From NCBI RefSeq assembly GCF_036010665.1, contig NZ_CP108581.1, positions 2,173,501-2,237,500 on the forward strand: a stretch of 64,000 nt of DNA, read 5' to 3'. Position 1 is the first letter of the stretch, and every line of letters starts with the position of its first letter. Below, piece by piece: positions 46,077-54,453 of this stretch. The notes beneath the pieces were generated by a model. It searched no databases and was not told the DNA's origin. It was given only the letters and a program-made list of their open reading frames with translations. Source of the DNA: Microbispora sp. NBC_01189. Its GTDB lineage: Bacteria; Actinomycetota; Actinomycetes; Streptosporangiales; Streptosporangiaceae. The position numbers and the translations under genes are program-made.

Positions 46077-46694
46077 TCAGCTGAGCAGGGGGGTGAGGGC
46101 GGCTTCGAGGTCGGGCACGCCGGTGAACAGAACGCCGGTCATGCCGAGCGCCCGGGCCACCTCGACGTTCTCCATACGGTCGTCCACGAAAAGACACCGG
46201 TGCGCCGGGACTCCCGCCCGTTCCGCGGCGATCTCGTAGATGCGGTGGCCGGGCTTGGTCACTCCCACCCGGGCGCTGCTGACCACCTCGTCGGCGAAGT
46301 GGGCCAGGCCCAGCCACGCGAGGTCGTCCTCCAGGTCCAGCGTCGCGTTGGTCACGAGCACGACGGGCACGTGCGCCTGGGCCCGGCGCAGCAGGCCGAG
46401 CACGTCCTCGTCCACTCGTGTCGGCGCCTTCATGAACGCCGTGACCAGGGCGCGGGCCCGCTCCGGCGGCATCTGCCGGGCCAGCGCGGCCTCGGCCGCG
46501 TCTTGCCACTGCTCGACGGTGATCCGCCCCAGCAGCGCCGGCAGGCCCACGTCGGGCGCGAAGACGACCTTCGTCGTGGTGCCCTCGGCGAGACCGGCCG
46601 CGCGCTCCAGGTCGACCAGTTCCGTCTGGTCGTGGAAACGGATGACGCCGTCGAAGTCACACAGCACCGCGTCGAACGGCCGGGGGGTCGCCAT
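46077..46694 (-). CDS. HAD-superfamily hydrolase
   Basis: 205 residues with the nucleophile motif CDFDGVI, motif II VTNAT, Lys in VTKPGHRIY and motif IV FVDDRMENVE, so the active site is complete. The small helical cap is of the haloacid-dehalogenase/phosphatase IA type. The ATG at 46694 (MATPRPFD) is preferred over an upstream in-frame start without a ribosome site. It is likely a phosphatase. The substrate is unknown. Confidence 0.9.
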   Translation of the reverse strand: MATPRPFDAVLCDFDGVIRFHDQTELVDLERAAGLAEGTTTKVVFAPDVGLPALLGRITVEQWQDAAEAALARQMPPERARALVTAFMKAPTRVDEDVLGLLRRAQAHVPVVLVTNATLDLEDDLAWLGLAHFADEVVSSARVGVTKPGHRIYEIAAERAGVPAHRCLFVDDRMENVEVARALGMTGVLFTGVPDLEAALTPLLS

Positions 46695-46748
46695 CGCCCA
46701 TGCATACCACGGAGCGGCCCGCATCCACGGCCCTCCGGCGAGGTGTGG

Positions 46749-47699
46749 TCAGCGGAGCAGGTCCAGGGCCCGGGCGGTGCCGAGGGAGTCGTCGGCGGCG
46801 GTGTGCCGGGGCTCGGCCTCGCCGCGCAGCACCTCGTGGATGTGGCGGATGCCCCAGGAGAACGTCGAGTCCTCCCCCGGCTCGTGCCGCTGGACCGGCC
46901 GCTCCTCGCGCCAGACCTCCATCACGTCGTGCGGCTTCGGGTGGAAGGGATTGGTCACGCGGATCTCCCCGCCGGTGCCGACCAGCCGGGCGTACGTCGT
47001 GAACGGCAGGTCGAAGCTGCAGCTCAGCAGCAGGCGGCCGGGATCGAACTCGAGCACTCCGGCGGTCTCGACGTCCACCCCGGCATCGCCCTTGACCGTG
47101 ACGGCGTGACCGGCCACGGCCTCGCGGCCGAACAGCAGTTGCGCGAGCCGTACGGAGTAGCAGCCCACGTCGTAGAGGGCGCCGCCGCCGAGAGCCGCGT
47201 CGAGCCGGATGTTCTCCGCGCCCTCAAGCTGGAAGTGGAAGGACGACCAGATCTCCCGCAGGTCGCCGATGACGCCCTGTTCGAGGAGCTCGCGCAGCCG
47301 GGCCGTCTGCGGGTGGAACGGGAAGACGAACGCCTCCCAGAGCGGGCGGGCCGACCGGCGGGCGACGTCGACCACGTTCTCGGCCTCCCCGGCCGTCAGA
47401 CTCAGCGGCTTCTCGCACAGCACCGCCTTGCCGGCCTCCAGGGCGGCGATCGTCCACCGCGCGTGCAGGGCGTTCGGGAGCGGGACGTAGACCGCGTCGA
47501 TGTCCGGGTCCTCGATCACGGCCTCGTACCCGCGCACCGCACGGCCGACGCCGTTCTCACCGGCGAACGCCTCAGCCCGCGCGAGGTCGCGGCCCGCCAC
47601 GACAGCGGCCGTGCCGCCGCCCGCCTCGCGCAGACCCGGAAGGAACGCCCGGGCGGCGATGCCCGCCGTGCCGAGGATGCCCCACCGAACACCGCTCAT
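46749..47699 (-). CDS. Gfo/Idh/MocA-family oxidoreductase
   Basis: 316 residues. The N-terminal Rossmann domain is WGILGTAGIAARAFLPGL, followed by the catalytic EKPLSLTAGEAENVV motif and the C-terminal domain motif LGGGALYDVGCYSVRLAQLLFG. These NAD(P)-dependent enzymes act on sugars or inositols. The substrate here is unknown. GAGGAGTGGATCGGT precedes the ATG. Confidence 0.92.
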   Translation of the reverse strand: MSGVRWGILGTAGIAARAFLPGLREAGGGTAAVVAGRDLARAEAFAGENGVGRAVRGYEAVIEDPDIDAVYVPLPNALHARWTIAALEAGKAVLCEKPLSLTAGEAENVVDVARRSARPLWEAFVFPFHPQTARLRELLEQGVIGDLREIWSSFHFQLEGAENIRLDAALGGGALYDVGCYSVRLAQLLFGREAVAGHAVTVKGDAGVDVETAGVLEFDPGRLLLSCSFDLPFTTYARLVGTGGEIRVTNPFHPKPHDVMEVWREERPVQRHEPGEDSTFSWGIRHIHEVLRGEAEPRHTAADDSLGTARALDLLR

Positions 47700-47826
47700 A
47701 CCGATCCACTCCTCGTCGCCCAGATCCTGCGGGGACGGTAGCACAGGTGAATCTTTGCCCCTGGATTCCGATATCGGGCAGGTCAGAGGGGTAGACCACC
47801 CGCCGATCCATGACGGGGGAAACGCG

Positions 47827-48465
47827 ATGAGCGAGGAAGTGTGGCGAGCCACTCATCTGCCGGGCGACCGGGCGCCGGGGCCCGACTATTCGGGCCCCGG
47901 AGTGGAGGCGGAGATCACCGGGCTCATGTGCCCGGACGAAGGCCGGACCGAGGACCGGACCGAGGACCGGACCGGCGAGCGGCCCGGTAAGGCGGCGCAG
48001 CCAGTCCCGGCCCGGGAAGGCGGGCCCGGGCAGGAGCGGCGCGGCGGCGACGGATCGTACGACGGCCTCTACACTGCCCGCGCCTCGTCCACCCTGGGGA
48101 AGGTGGCCTCCGACGACGGCCTGCTCGACGTGCGCATCAAGGCGCCCCCGGAGCTGGGCGGGCCGGGCGGGGAGACCAACCCCGAGCAACTGCTCGCGGC
48201 GGCGTACGCGTCGTGCTTCCACAACTCGCTGACCCTGGTCGCCGGGCGGCAGGGCGCCCGGACCGCCGACGCCACCGTCGACGCCTCCGTCACGCTGCGC
48301 AAGCGAGGCGTCGCCGACGACTACACGATCAGTACGGACCTGACCGTACGCCTGCCGGGGATCGAGCCCGAGACCGCCCGGCGGCTGGTGGACGAGGCCC
48401 ACCGCGAGTGCCCGTACTCCCGCGCCTTCACGCAGGGCGCCGAGGTCCACGTCCGCGTCGCCTGA
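47827..48465 (+). CDS. Ohr/OsmC-family peroxide resistance protein with N-terminal extension
   Basis: 212 residues. The C-terminal 135 form a typical Ohr/OsmC thiol peroxidase fold that reduces organic hydroperoxides, with both active cysteines (YASCFHNSL and ECPYSRAF). The first 75 or so residues are an unusual polar extension with repeated RTED and Gly/Arg-rich sequence that no Ohr protein needs. A second Met or GTG nearer the core is not obvious. GGGGGAAACGCG precedes the ATG at 47827. Confidence 0.88.
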   Translation: MSEEVWRATHLPGDRAPGPDYSGPGVEAEITGLMCPDEGRTEDRTEDRTGERPGKAAQPVPAREGGPGQERRGGDGSYDGLYTARASSTLGKVASDDGLLDVRIKAPPELGGPGGETNPEQLLAAAYASCFHNSLTLVAGRQGARTADATVDASVTLRKRGVADDYTISTDLTVRLPGIEPETARRLVDEAHRECPYSRAFTQGAEVHVRVA

Positions 48466-48537
48466 ACCGCGTCCTGACCGTACGCGGCCCGTGCCCGCGG
48501 GGAGCACGGGCCGCATGCGAGCCGGCCGGGACGGGGC

Positions 48538-49314
48538 TCAGACCCTCTGCCAGAGCGCCGGGACGTTCGGCGGCTCCCAGCCAGCGAGCGCGGTGTGCGC
48601 CTGGAGGCACCGGTAGGTCACGCCTGCGTAGGTGACCCGGTCTCCCACCTTGTACGCCGTACCGGCCGCCCAGGTGCCGCCCGGAACGGTCGGGGTCGGC
48701 GAGGGACTGCGCGTGGGAGAGGCGCTGGGAGAAGGACTGGGAGAAGGGCTCGGCGAGGGGGTGCGCTGCGGCGTCGGGGACGGGCTCGGGCTGGGCGTCC
48801 CGCCCGAACCGACCTGGAGGTCGACGCAGGCGTAGAAGGCGTTCGTCGTGTCGGCCACGTTCCAGACGGCGAGGACCTTCTGCCGGCCCGTACGGCCGCC
48901 CAGGTTCACGCTGTGGGTGACCATGGCCGGCGGCTGCGCGCCGTGGTCGTCGAAGACGGCGATCCGCGTGCCACCGATGTAGTACTCCCACGTGCTCGTC
49001 GAGTGGCGGGCGGTCAGCGTCCAGGTGAAGGTGACGGTGTCGCCGACACTGGTCGCGGGCCAGGGCCTGCTCTCGTCGTCGAGCTGGGCGAACCGGGCGT
49101 TGCCGCCACTGCAGCTGCGCAACCCCTTCGGTCCCTCCACGCTCTGGGGTTCGTACACGATGTCGCCGCAGTTGGGGACGCGGCCCTGCGCGCACATCGC
49201 CTGCCGACTCGCCGGCGACACGATGTATCCGTGCGCCTGGGCGGGCGAGGCGACGAACACGGTGGCACCGATGACGACCATCGCCGTCGCGAGGAAGGTC
49301 AGCGCTCTTCGCAT
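48538..49314 (-). CDS. AA10 lytic polysaccharide monooxygenase with C-terminal chitin-binding module
   Basis: 258 residues. The signal peptide ends at AQA, exposing His28 (HGYIVSP), which with His104 (TARHSTSTWEY) forms the copper histidine brace. The catalytic domain runs to about 168. A Ser/Pro linker of about 40 residues follows, then a CBM5/12-type module (about 212-258, WAAGTAYKVGDRVTYAGVTYRCLQAH...W). It oxidatively cleaves chitin or cellulose outside the cell, with the binding module favouring chitin. A palindrome-like motif upstream may be its operator. Confidence 0.95.
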   Translation of the reverse strand: MRRALTFLATAMVVIGATVFVASPAQAHGYIVSPASRQAMCAQGRVPNCGDIVYEPQSVEGPKGLRSCSGGNARFAQLDDESRPWPATSVGDTVTFTWTLTARHSTSTWEYYIGGTRIAVFDDHGAQPPAMVTHSVNLGGRTGRQKVLAVWNVADTTNAFYACVDLQVGSGGTPSPSPSPTPQRTPSPSPSPSPSPSASPTRSPSPTPTVPGGTWAAGTAYKVGDRVTYAGVTYRCLQAHTALAGWEPPNVPALWQRV

Positions 49315-49351
49315 GTGGTGCTCCTCACTGCTGGGGGTGGCGTCAATATAA

Positions 49352-49366
49352 AAGAAAGTTTCCTAA
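49352..49366. promoter_or_regulatory. Palindrome-like motif ahead of the AA10 gene
   Basis: GTTAGGAAACTTTCTT in the AA10 gene's sense, an imperfect palindrome in an otherwise rare AT-rich patch 38-53 nt before the start. It resembles repressor sites I recall ahead of polysaccharide-degradation genes in actinomycetes. Confidence 0.4.
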
Positions 49367-49430
49367 CAAAGAAGGCCCAAAAAACACTGCCACCTGCGGA
49401 AGTAAGATCCTCTCGAATGGATCGGTCCAT

Positions 49431-49453
49431 CGAGCCGCCGTCGGCGCGGCTCG
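49431..49453. promoter_or_regulatory. Inverted repeat in the AA10-arsR divergent region
   Basis: CGAGCCGC, 7-nt spacer, GCGGCTCG. A second small palindrome, ATGGATCGGTCCAT, lies immediately upstream (49417-49430). Confidence 0.4.
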
Positions 49454-49501
49454 GGACGACGGGTCGTTGACAGGTCGGCCCGGTCACCTAAACTTCTTCA
49501 T

Positions 49502-49909
49502 GTGAACGACCGTTCAAACGTTGTGGCCATCGAGACCGCCGATTCCTGCATGCTGCCCGTGGTCGACGCGGACCGGGTGGAGAGCGTCAGACGGGTCATG
49601 CCGGGCCCGGAGACGATGGAGGACCTGGCGCAGATCTTCGGGCTGCTGTCCGACCCCGGACGGCTGCGGCTGATCGCGGCGCTGCTCGAAGGCGGCGAGA
49701 TGTGCGTGTGCGACCTCGCCGCGGCCACCGGGCACAGCATGTCCGCGGCGTCCCACGCCCTGCGCCTGCTGCGGGCCCACAACGTGGTGAAGGTCCGGCG
49801 CACGGGAAGGATGGCCTACTACCGCCTCGCGGACTCGCATGTGCGACTGCTCTTCGATCTGGCGATCACGCACATCACGCATGAGGAGAAGGACCGGGAC
49901 GATGAGTGA
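49502..49909 (+). CDS. ArsR/SmtB-family metal-responsive repressor
   Basis: 135 residues. The winged helix (about 40-125) has the metal-site motif EMCVCDLAAATG and recognition helix HSMSAASHALRLL. A further Cys near residue 16 (DSCMLPV) could complete a thiolate site as in CadC/CmtR types, so the metal may be Cd, Pb or Zn. No ribosome site precedes the GTG, so it may be leaderless. A TGAACG-AC-CGTTCA palindrome covers the start codon region. It overlaps the CDF transporter gene by 8 nt, and the pair is a metal-resistance operon. Confidence 0.92.
   Translation: MNDRSNVVAIETADSCMLPVVDADRVESVRRVMPGPETMEDLAQIFGLLSDPGRLRLIAALLEGGEMCVCDLAAATGHSMSAASHALRLLRAHNVVKVRRTGRMAYYRLADSHVRLLFDLAITHITHEEKDRDDE
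49503..49516. promoter_or_regulatory. Probable ArsR operator over the arsR start
   Basis: Perfect inverted repeat TGAACG-AC-CGTTCA overlapping the proposed GTG. This is consistent with autorepression at a leaderless promoter. Confidence 0.6.
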
Positions 49910-51071
49910 GACCGGCACAGGGCACGAACCCCCGCACGAAACCGCGTACGAAACCGCGCACGAGGACCTGCGGGGACCCCGGCGCGGGACGGGACAGGCA
50001 CCCGGTCACGGCCGTGGGCGCGGGCATGGGCACGGGCACGGGCACGCGGTCAGCGCCGAGGCCGACCGGCGGCTGCTGACCGGCGCGCTGGTGCTCATCC
50101 TCGGCTTCATGGCGGCCGAGGTCGTCGTCGGCGTCGTCGCGCACTCACTCGCCCTGGTGTCCGACGCCGGGCACATGCTCACCGACGCCATCGCGATCGC
50201 CTTCGCGATCGTGGCGATGCGGATCGCCGCCCGGCCTCCCCAGGGCGGCTTCACGTACGGCCTCAAACGCGCGGAGATCATCTCCGCGCAGATCAACGGC
50301 ATCACGCTGCTGCTGCTCAGCGTCTGGTTCGTCTACGAGAGCGTACGCCGGCTGATCGAGCCCCCCGAGGTCGCGGGCGCGTACGTGGTCGCGACGGGGA
50401 TCGCCGGGATCGTCGTCAACCTCGCCGCGACCTGGCTGCTGAGCAGGGCGAACCGGTCGAGCCTCAACGTCGAGGGCGCGTTCCAGCACATCCTGAACGA
50501 CCTGTTCGCGTTCATCGCGACCACCGTCGCCGGCGCGGTGGTGTGGGCCACCGGCTGGAGCCGGGCCGACGCCCTGGCCGCGCTGGTCGTGGCCGCCCTG
50601 ATGCTCAAGGCCGGTTGGGGCCTGGTGCGCGACTCCGGCCGGGTCTTCATGGAGGCCGCCCCCGCGGGCATGAGCCCCGCCGAGATCGGCCGCCGGACGG
50701 CCGCCCTGGAGCACGTGGTCGAGGTGCACGACCTCCACATCTGGGAGGTCACCTCCGGCTATCCGGCGATGTCCGCGCACATCCTGGTCTCCCCCGGCGC
50801 CGACTGCCACGCCGTACGGCAGGCCGCCCAGCGGATGGTCCACGACGAGTACGGCATCGCCCACACCACCCTCCAGGTCGACCACGCCCCTCCGGACCTG
50901 CTCGCCATCGGTGGCCCGGCCGAGCCCCACTGCGCGGAGGCGCACGGCCCGGCGCACACCAACGGACGGCCTCCCGAGGACGCCTCCGGCAGGCGCGGCC
51001 CGAACGGGTGCCCGGGACGCCGCCGGATCAGGTTCCCCCGCCCCGACCGCCTCTCCGATCACCCCTCCTGA
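49902..51071 (+). CDS. CDF-family zinc/cadmium efflux transporter
   Basis: 389 residues with six predicted membrane helices. Transport-site motifs HMLTD (in DAGHMLTD) and HILND (in FQHILND) match the His-Asp sets of ZitB/CzcD-type transporters. A His-rich N-terminal stretch (HGRGRGHGHGHGHA) and a C-terminal cytoplasmic ferredoxin-like domain (VVEVHDLHIWEVTSG...) are present. An unusual 60-residue Pro/Arg-rich tail follows that domain. It is translationally coupled to the ArsR repressor, so it is probably induced by the metal it exports. Confidence 0.94.
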   Translation: MSETGTGHEPPHETAYETAHEDLRGPRRGTGQAPGHGRGRGHGHGHGHAVSAEADRRLLTGALVLILGFMAAEVVVGVVAHSLALVSDAGHMLTDAIAIAFAIVAMRIAARPPQGGFTYGLKRAEIISAQINGITLLLLSVWFVYESVRRLIEPPEVAGAYVVATGIAGIVVNLAATWLLSRANRSSLNVEGAFQHILNDLFAFIATTVAGAVVWATGWSRADALAALVVAALMLKAGWGLVRDSGRVFMEAAPAGMSPAEIGRRTAALEHVVEVHDLHIWEVTSGYPAMSAHILVSPGADCHAVRQAAQRMVHDEYGIAHTTLQVDHAPPDLLAIGGPAEPHCAEAHGPAHTNGRPPEDASGRRGPNGCPGRRRIRFPRPDRLSDHPS

Positions 51072-51089
51072 CCGTCGCGAATCATGGGT

Positions 51090-52040
51090 TCACCCCGCCG
51101 GGGTCCGGTCGTCGAGCGTCCATCCCCGGCTGAGGAACAGCCGGTAGCCGATGACGGCGGGAACGTCGACCCCGAGCTTTCCGGCGTCCGTGGTGAGGAT
51201 CTCCTCGCTGGAGCCGAGGCGGCCCGTGCCCGGATCGATGACGAGGACCAGCCTCCTGGGCAGTCCCCTGGTCACGTCCAGGGCGACGGCCTCCCCCGCC
51301 CGGCCCGCCCGGTCGATCGTCCGGCCCAGGTATCCGAGCGGCTGACCGGCCAGCATCCGCCAGAGCGCGGCCGAGAGCCGGGGAGGGACGTTCCACTCGC
51401 CGTGGAGGTTGACGACGGCCCGGACCAGTTCCTCGGCCTCGGTCACGTCGCCGGGCACGGGTCCCGGCGGCAGGAGGGCCCGGCGGAGGGCGGCGGCGTC
51501 CGCCGGCAACCGGTCCGGCGACCAGATCGACAGCGCGGCGTCCGCCGTGAACACGTCGTCCGACACGGGGGCCACGTCGGTGGCGACTGCCGCCAACCGC
51601 TCGTTGCCGTACCCGATGACGACCGGCGTGCCGCGACGCTCGACCCGCCGCACCGGGTCCACCGGGGAGATCGGCGTCCACTGCTCCGTGACCGTGGGCA
51701 CGACGGCGACGCCGGCGCGACCGCCGGAGACGGCCACGTCGAGATTCCACTCGTTGAGCCGCAGGTAGCTGTATCTGGCCCCCGCCGGTCTGATCGGGTC
51801 CGGTTGCCGTCCGGCGGCCTTCGCGAGCCGCAGCAGGATCGGACGCGCGGGCGGCAGGCTTCCCGTCATCGACGACTCACTCCCCGATCGATGGTAGGAC
51901 AGCATGGCGACGGTCGGAACACGGGCGGCGGGTTCGTCCGCGGGCTCGTCCGCGGGACCCCGCCGCGCGATTCCCGCGAGAAGAGCGATCACCACGCACC
52001 CGGCCGTCAGCCACGCGACCGTCGCGCCCCGGACCGACAC
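51090..52040 (-). CDS. CU044_5270-family membrane-anchored protein
   Basis: 316 residues. One N-terminal membrane helix (VAWLTAGCVVIALLAGIA) is followed by an extracytoplasmic domain with ARYSYLRLNEW, EWNVPPRLSAALWRMLAGQP and RLVLVIDPGTGRLGSSEEIL, as in the CU044_5270 family. These proteins usually have a longer cytoplasmic N-terminus and lie behind an ECF sigma gene in the same direction. Here the N-terminus is short, and a broken sigma gene begins 10 nt away pointing the other way, so a rearrangement has probably cut the 5' end. Confidence 0.78.
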   Translation of the reverse strand: MSVRGATVAWLTAGCVVIALLAGIARRGPADEPADEPAARVPTVAMLSYHRSGSESSMTGSLPPARPILLRLAKAAGRQPDPIRPAGARYSYLRLNEWNLDVAVSGGRAGVAVVPTVTEQWTPISPVDPVRRVERRGTPVVIGYGNERLAAVATDVAPVSDDVFTADAALSIWSPDRLPADAAALRRALLPPGPVPGDVTEAEELVRAVVNLHGEWNVPPRLSAALWRMLAGQPLGYLGRTIDRAGRAGEAVALDVTRGLPRRLVLVIDPGTGRLGSSEEILTTDAGKLGVDVPAVIGYRLFLSRGWTLDDRTPAG

Positions 52041-52050
52041 GCGCCCGGCT

Positions 52051-52398
52051 GACCGGCAAAGCGTCCTGCGCTACGCGGCACGGCGGGTGGGCGAGGACAC
52101 GGCCGGTGACATCGCCGGTGAGACGTTCTCCATCGCCTGGCGGAGGCTGCGGGACGTGCCGCCGCGGGACGCGGACGTGCTGCCCTGGTTGTACGGGGTC
52201 GCGCGGCGCGTCATCGCGAACGAGGAACGGCGCGAACGGCGGAGCGGGCGTCTGCTCGCCCGCTTGGCGAGCTTCGCGCGGTCCGGGCGGACGGCCGCCG
52301 GTGACCCTGGCGAGGACGTGGTGGCGGCCACCGCTCTGGAGGAGGTCCTCCACCGCATGAGCCCGGCTTTCTCGCCGCCCTGCGCGACCATCGGGTGA
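52051..52398 (+). pseudogene. Fragment of an ECF sigma-70 factor
   Basis: Reads VLRYAARRVGEDTAGDIAGETFSIAWRRL and PWLYGVARRVIANEERR (region 2), then ALEEVLHRMSP, and stops. The N-terminal 30 residues are missing. Region 4 is missing too: another frame resumes with FLAALRDHRV, which looks like the end of the same protein. The gene is broken at both ends. Confidence 0.75.
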
Positions 52399-52516
52399 GC
52401 GTCACGCCGGCCAGCGCGCCGCGACCCGGTTCCCTTGAGAGGAGCGCGGGTCATGACCGAATCCGCTCCGAGACGCCCTTCGGTGCGCGGTTGGCGTCCG
52501 CGCCGCAGATCGAGGG

Positions 52517-53533
52517 GTGACTCAGGCGTGGGCCAACTTCTTCGACCCCGGCCACCCCGCCGGACGGCCCAGCTTTAAGAGCCGGTCCCGGTCCCGGCCG
52601 GCGGTGGATGTGCCGCAGGCCCGCGACCTGAACATCACGCGGCTGAGCCGGCGGTGGGGCGCGGTCAACCTGCCCAAGGTCGGGCGGGTGCGCTTCCGGT
52701 GGACCAGGGACCTGCCCGGCGTCACCAGGGGCGGCCCCGCCGGGCGGATCACCGGCGCGCGCCTGGTCAAGGACGCCTTCGGGTGGCAGATCGTGTTCCG
52801 GGCCGAACGCCAGGTGCCGGCCCCGGTCGCCCGCCCCGGCCCTGGGCTGGGGATCGATCGAGGGATCACCGTCGCCCTGGTGTTGTCGGACGGCACCACG
52901 CGTGACCATGGGGAATGGCTCACCAGCGGCGAGAAGGAACACCTTCGCCGCCTGGAGAAGACGTCCGCCCGCCGGCGCGCCGCCCGTCCCCCCGGGCAGC
53001 GGGCCTCGCGTCGGCTGGCCCGCACCTATGACCGGATCGCCCGGCTCCGCGCGACAGCCAAGCGCCGGGCCGTCGACTGGCAGCACCAGACCACCACCGA
53101 ACTCGCGCGCACCTTCGGCGTGGTCGTGGTGGAAGACCTGACGATTACGAACATGGTCCGCACTGCCAAGGGCACGATCGAGCGGCCCGGCCGGAACGTG
53201 CGGCAGAAGGCGGGGCTGAACCGCGCCATCACCGGGCAGGCGTGGGGCCGCACGGTCACCTTGCTGGAGTACAAAACCCGTGATCGCGGCGGGCTGGTGG
53301 TGAAGGTCCCCGCCCCGGGCACGTCACAGACCTGCCACCGGTGCGGCCACCGCGACCCGGCGGCCCGGGACGGCACCCGGTTCTCGTGCGTGAATCCCGC
53401 GTGCGGGTGGGCCGGGCACGCCGACACCAACGCCGCGATCAACATACGCAACGCCGCAGGAACCGCGGTGTCAGGACGTGGAGACCTCGGGGCTGCCCGG
53501 TCCGCGAAGCGTCAACCCCCGCGCGCCGCTTGA
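52517..53533 (+). CDS. tnpB: TnpB-family RNA-guided nuclease of an IS200/IS605-type element, 5'-truncated
   Basis: 338 residues against about 400 in intact TnpB. The N-terminus starts abruptly at QAWANFFD, so the first 60 or more residues are missing. The RuvC-like site is complete: Asp in GLGIDRGI, Glu in VVVEDLTI and Asp in HADTNAA. A zinc finger is present (TCHRCGH...SCVNPACGW). No TnpA gene is present. The right-end hairpin of the element follows. The protein is probably inactive because its N-terminal wedge region, which binds the guide RNA and DNA, is cut. Confidence 0.88.
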   Translation: MTQAWANFFDPGHPAGRPSFKSRSRSRPAVDVPQARDLNITRLSRRWGAVNLPKVGRVRFRWTRDLPGVTRGGPAGRITGARLVKDAFGWQIVFRAERQVPAPVARPGPGLGIDRGITVALVLSDGTTRDHGEWLTSGEKEHLRRLEKTSARRRAARPPGQRASRRLARTYDRIARLRATAKRRAVDWQHQTTTELARTFGVVVVEDLTITNMVRTAKGTIERPGRNVRQKAGLNRAITGQAWGRTVTLLEYKTRDRGGLVVKVPAPGTSQTCHRCGHRDPAARDGTRFSCVNPACGWAGHADTNAAINIRNAAGTAVSGRGDLGAARSAKRQPPRAA

Positions 53534-53552
53534 CCGCGACGCGACGGGAGAA

Positions 53553-53574
53553 TCTCCGGCCTTCAGGCCGGGGA
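53553..53574 (+). ncRNA. IS605 right-end hairpin, part of the predicted omega/reRNA scaffold
   Basis: Stem TCTCCGGCC / GGCCGGGGA with loop TTCA. In related elements the guide RNA overlaps the 3' end of tnpB and ends with about 20 nt of flanking DNA, which here would start near 53584. Confidence 0.55.
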
Positions 53575-53640
53575 GGAGTTCAATGGTGCGGCAACCTCAT
53601 CAACGCCGGGCCGCTCACCCGCACCCTGCACCGGTCCCTG

Positions 53641-53787
53641 ATGTCCTGGACCGCCGAGTGCCCGGTCTGCGGCGTCGGCGGGCTCGATCCGCGGGCGGAG
53701 CGGTGCCCGCACGACGAGTCGTGGGTGGCCGAGGTCACGGTCGACGAGGTGGTGCAACAGGCCCAAGCCCTGCTGCGCGGCGAGTGA
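53641..53787 (+). CDS. Small zinc-ribbon protein, hypothetical
   Basis: 48 codons from ATG reading MSWTAECPVCGVGGL, with a CPVC...CPHD metal-binding pair and a helical end (VDEVVQQAQALLRGE). The open frame extends upstream to the transposon end, so the insertion may have removed a longer N-terminus. No ribosome site is clear. Function unknown. Confidence 0.45.
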   Translation: MSWTAECPVCGVGGLDPRAERCPHDESWVAEVTVDEVVQQAQALLRGE

Positions 53788-53871
53788 GGACCTCTCAGGG
53801 CGCCACCGCACCGCCCGGGGACAAGACGGCTGCAAGGTCCCTCCAAGACTCCCGTCCTAGGGTCGGCCGAC

Positions 53872-54453
53872 ATGAGCAAGAACCTCGTCATCGGCGGACT
53901 GCTGGCAGCCGTGTCGGCCATGGGTCCGCAGGCCGCTCCGGCCCAGGCCGCCACGCCCAGGATCGCGAACCAGGCCGCCACGAACCGGGCCGCCTCCGCA
54001 CAGTCCACCTCGACCCAGGCCACCTCGACCCAGGCCACCTCGACCCAGGCCGCCACGGCACAGGCCGGGAGGACCCGGCCTGGCGCGGCACCGCTCATCC
54101 ACTGGGGGCCGGTGCGGTCGCGGGCCGGGCACCGCGGCTACGCCAAGGCCGACGTCTGGATCACCCGGTTCACCGCGGAGACCTTCGTCGTCTCCGGCAG
54201 CCTCTACGATCGCGACGCGCACGGCGGCCACTGCGCCTACATCAGGGCGCGCTTCCACTACATCGGCGGCGGCACCGGCTGGGCCCTGCCGCGTACGACC
54301 TGCGCGTCCCGGAACCCGTTCCGGCTGTCGTCGGACGGCCGGATCAGGCGGGTGGACGTCAAGGTCTGCGTCGTGGACAAGGCCCGCCGCGCGACGCTGA
54401 ACTGCCACAGCGACGCCATCACCCCCGGCATCATCGCCGGCTGGCCGCAGTGA
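53872..54453 (+). CDS. Secreted protein of unknown function with TQATS repeats
   Basis: 193 residues. The signal peptide (MSKNLVIGGLLAAVSAMG..., cleavage near AQA) is followed by a low-complexity Ala/Thr/Gln segment with three TSTQA units, then a compact domain of about 115 residues. That domain has four Cys (GGHCAYI, RTTCAS, VKVCVV, LNCHSD) and WITRFTAETFVVSGSLYDRDAHGGH. I do not recognise the domain. The paired Cys and small size suit an extracellular beta-sandwich, though that is a guess. Confidence 0.82.
   Translation: MSKNLVIGGLLAAVSAMGPQAAPAQAATPRIANQAATNRAASAQSTSTQATSTQATSTQAATAQAGRTRPGAAPLIHWGPVRSRAGHRGYAKADVWITRFTAETFVVSGSLYDRDAHGGHCAYIRARFHYIGGGTGWALPRTTCASRNPFRLSSDGRIRRVDVKVCVVDKARRATLNCHSDAITPGIIAGWPQ

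Larger units (their letters stand above)
52517..53583 (+). mobile_element. Remnant IS605-type element (tnpB plus right end)
   Basis: tnpB is followed by about 50 nt and a right-end hairpin finishing at GGAGGAGTTCAA. No left end is recognisable. It lies beside the gutted sigma gene. The left boundary given is only the first tnpB codon. Confidence 0.7.

Noticed and set aside
53341-53640. Longer version of the small zinc-ribbon gene running back into tnpB
   Set aside because: That part of the frame overlaps tnpB and the transposon right end, so only the portion after the element is kept.
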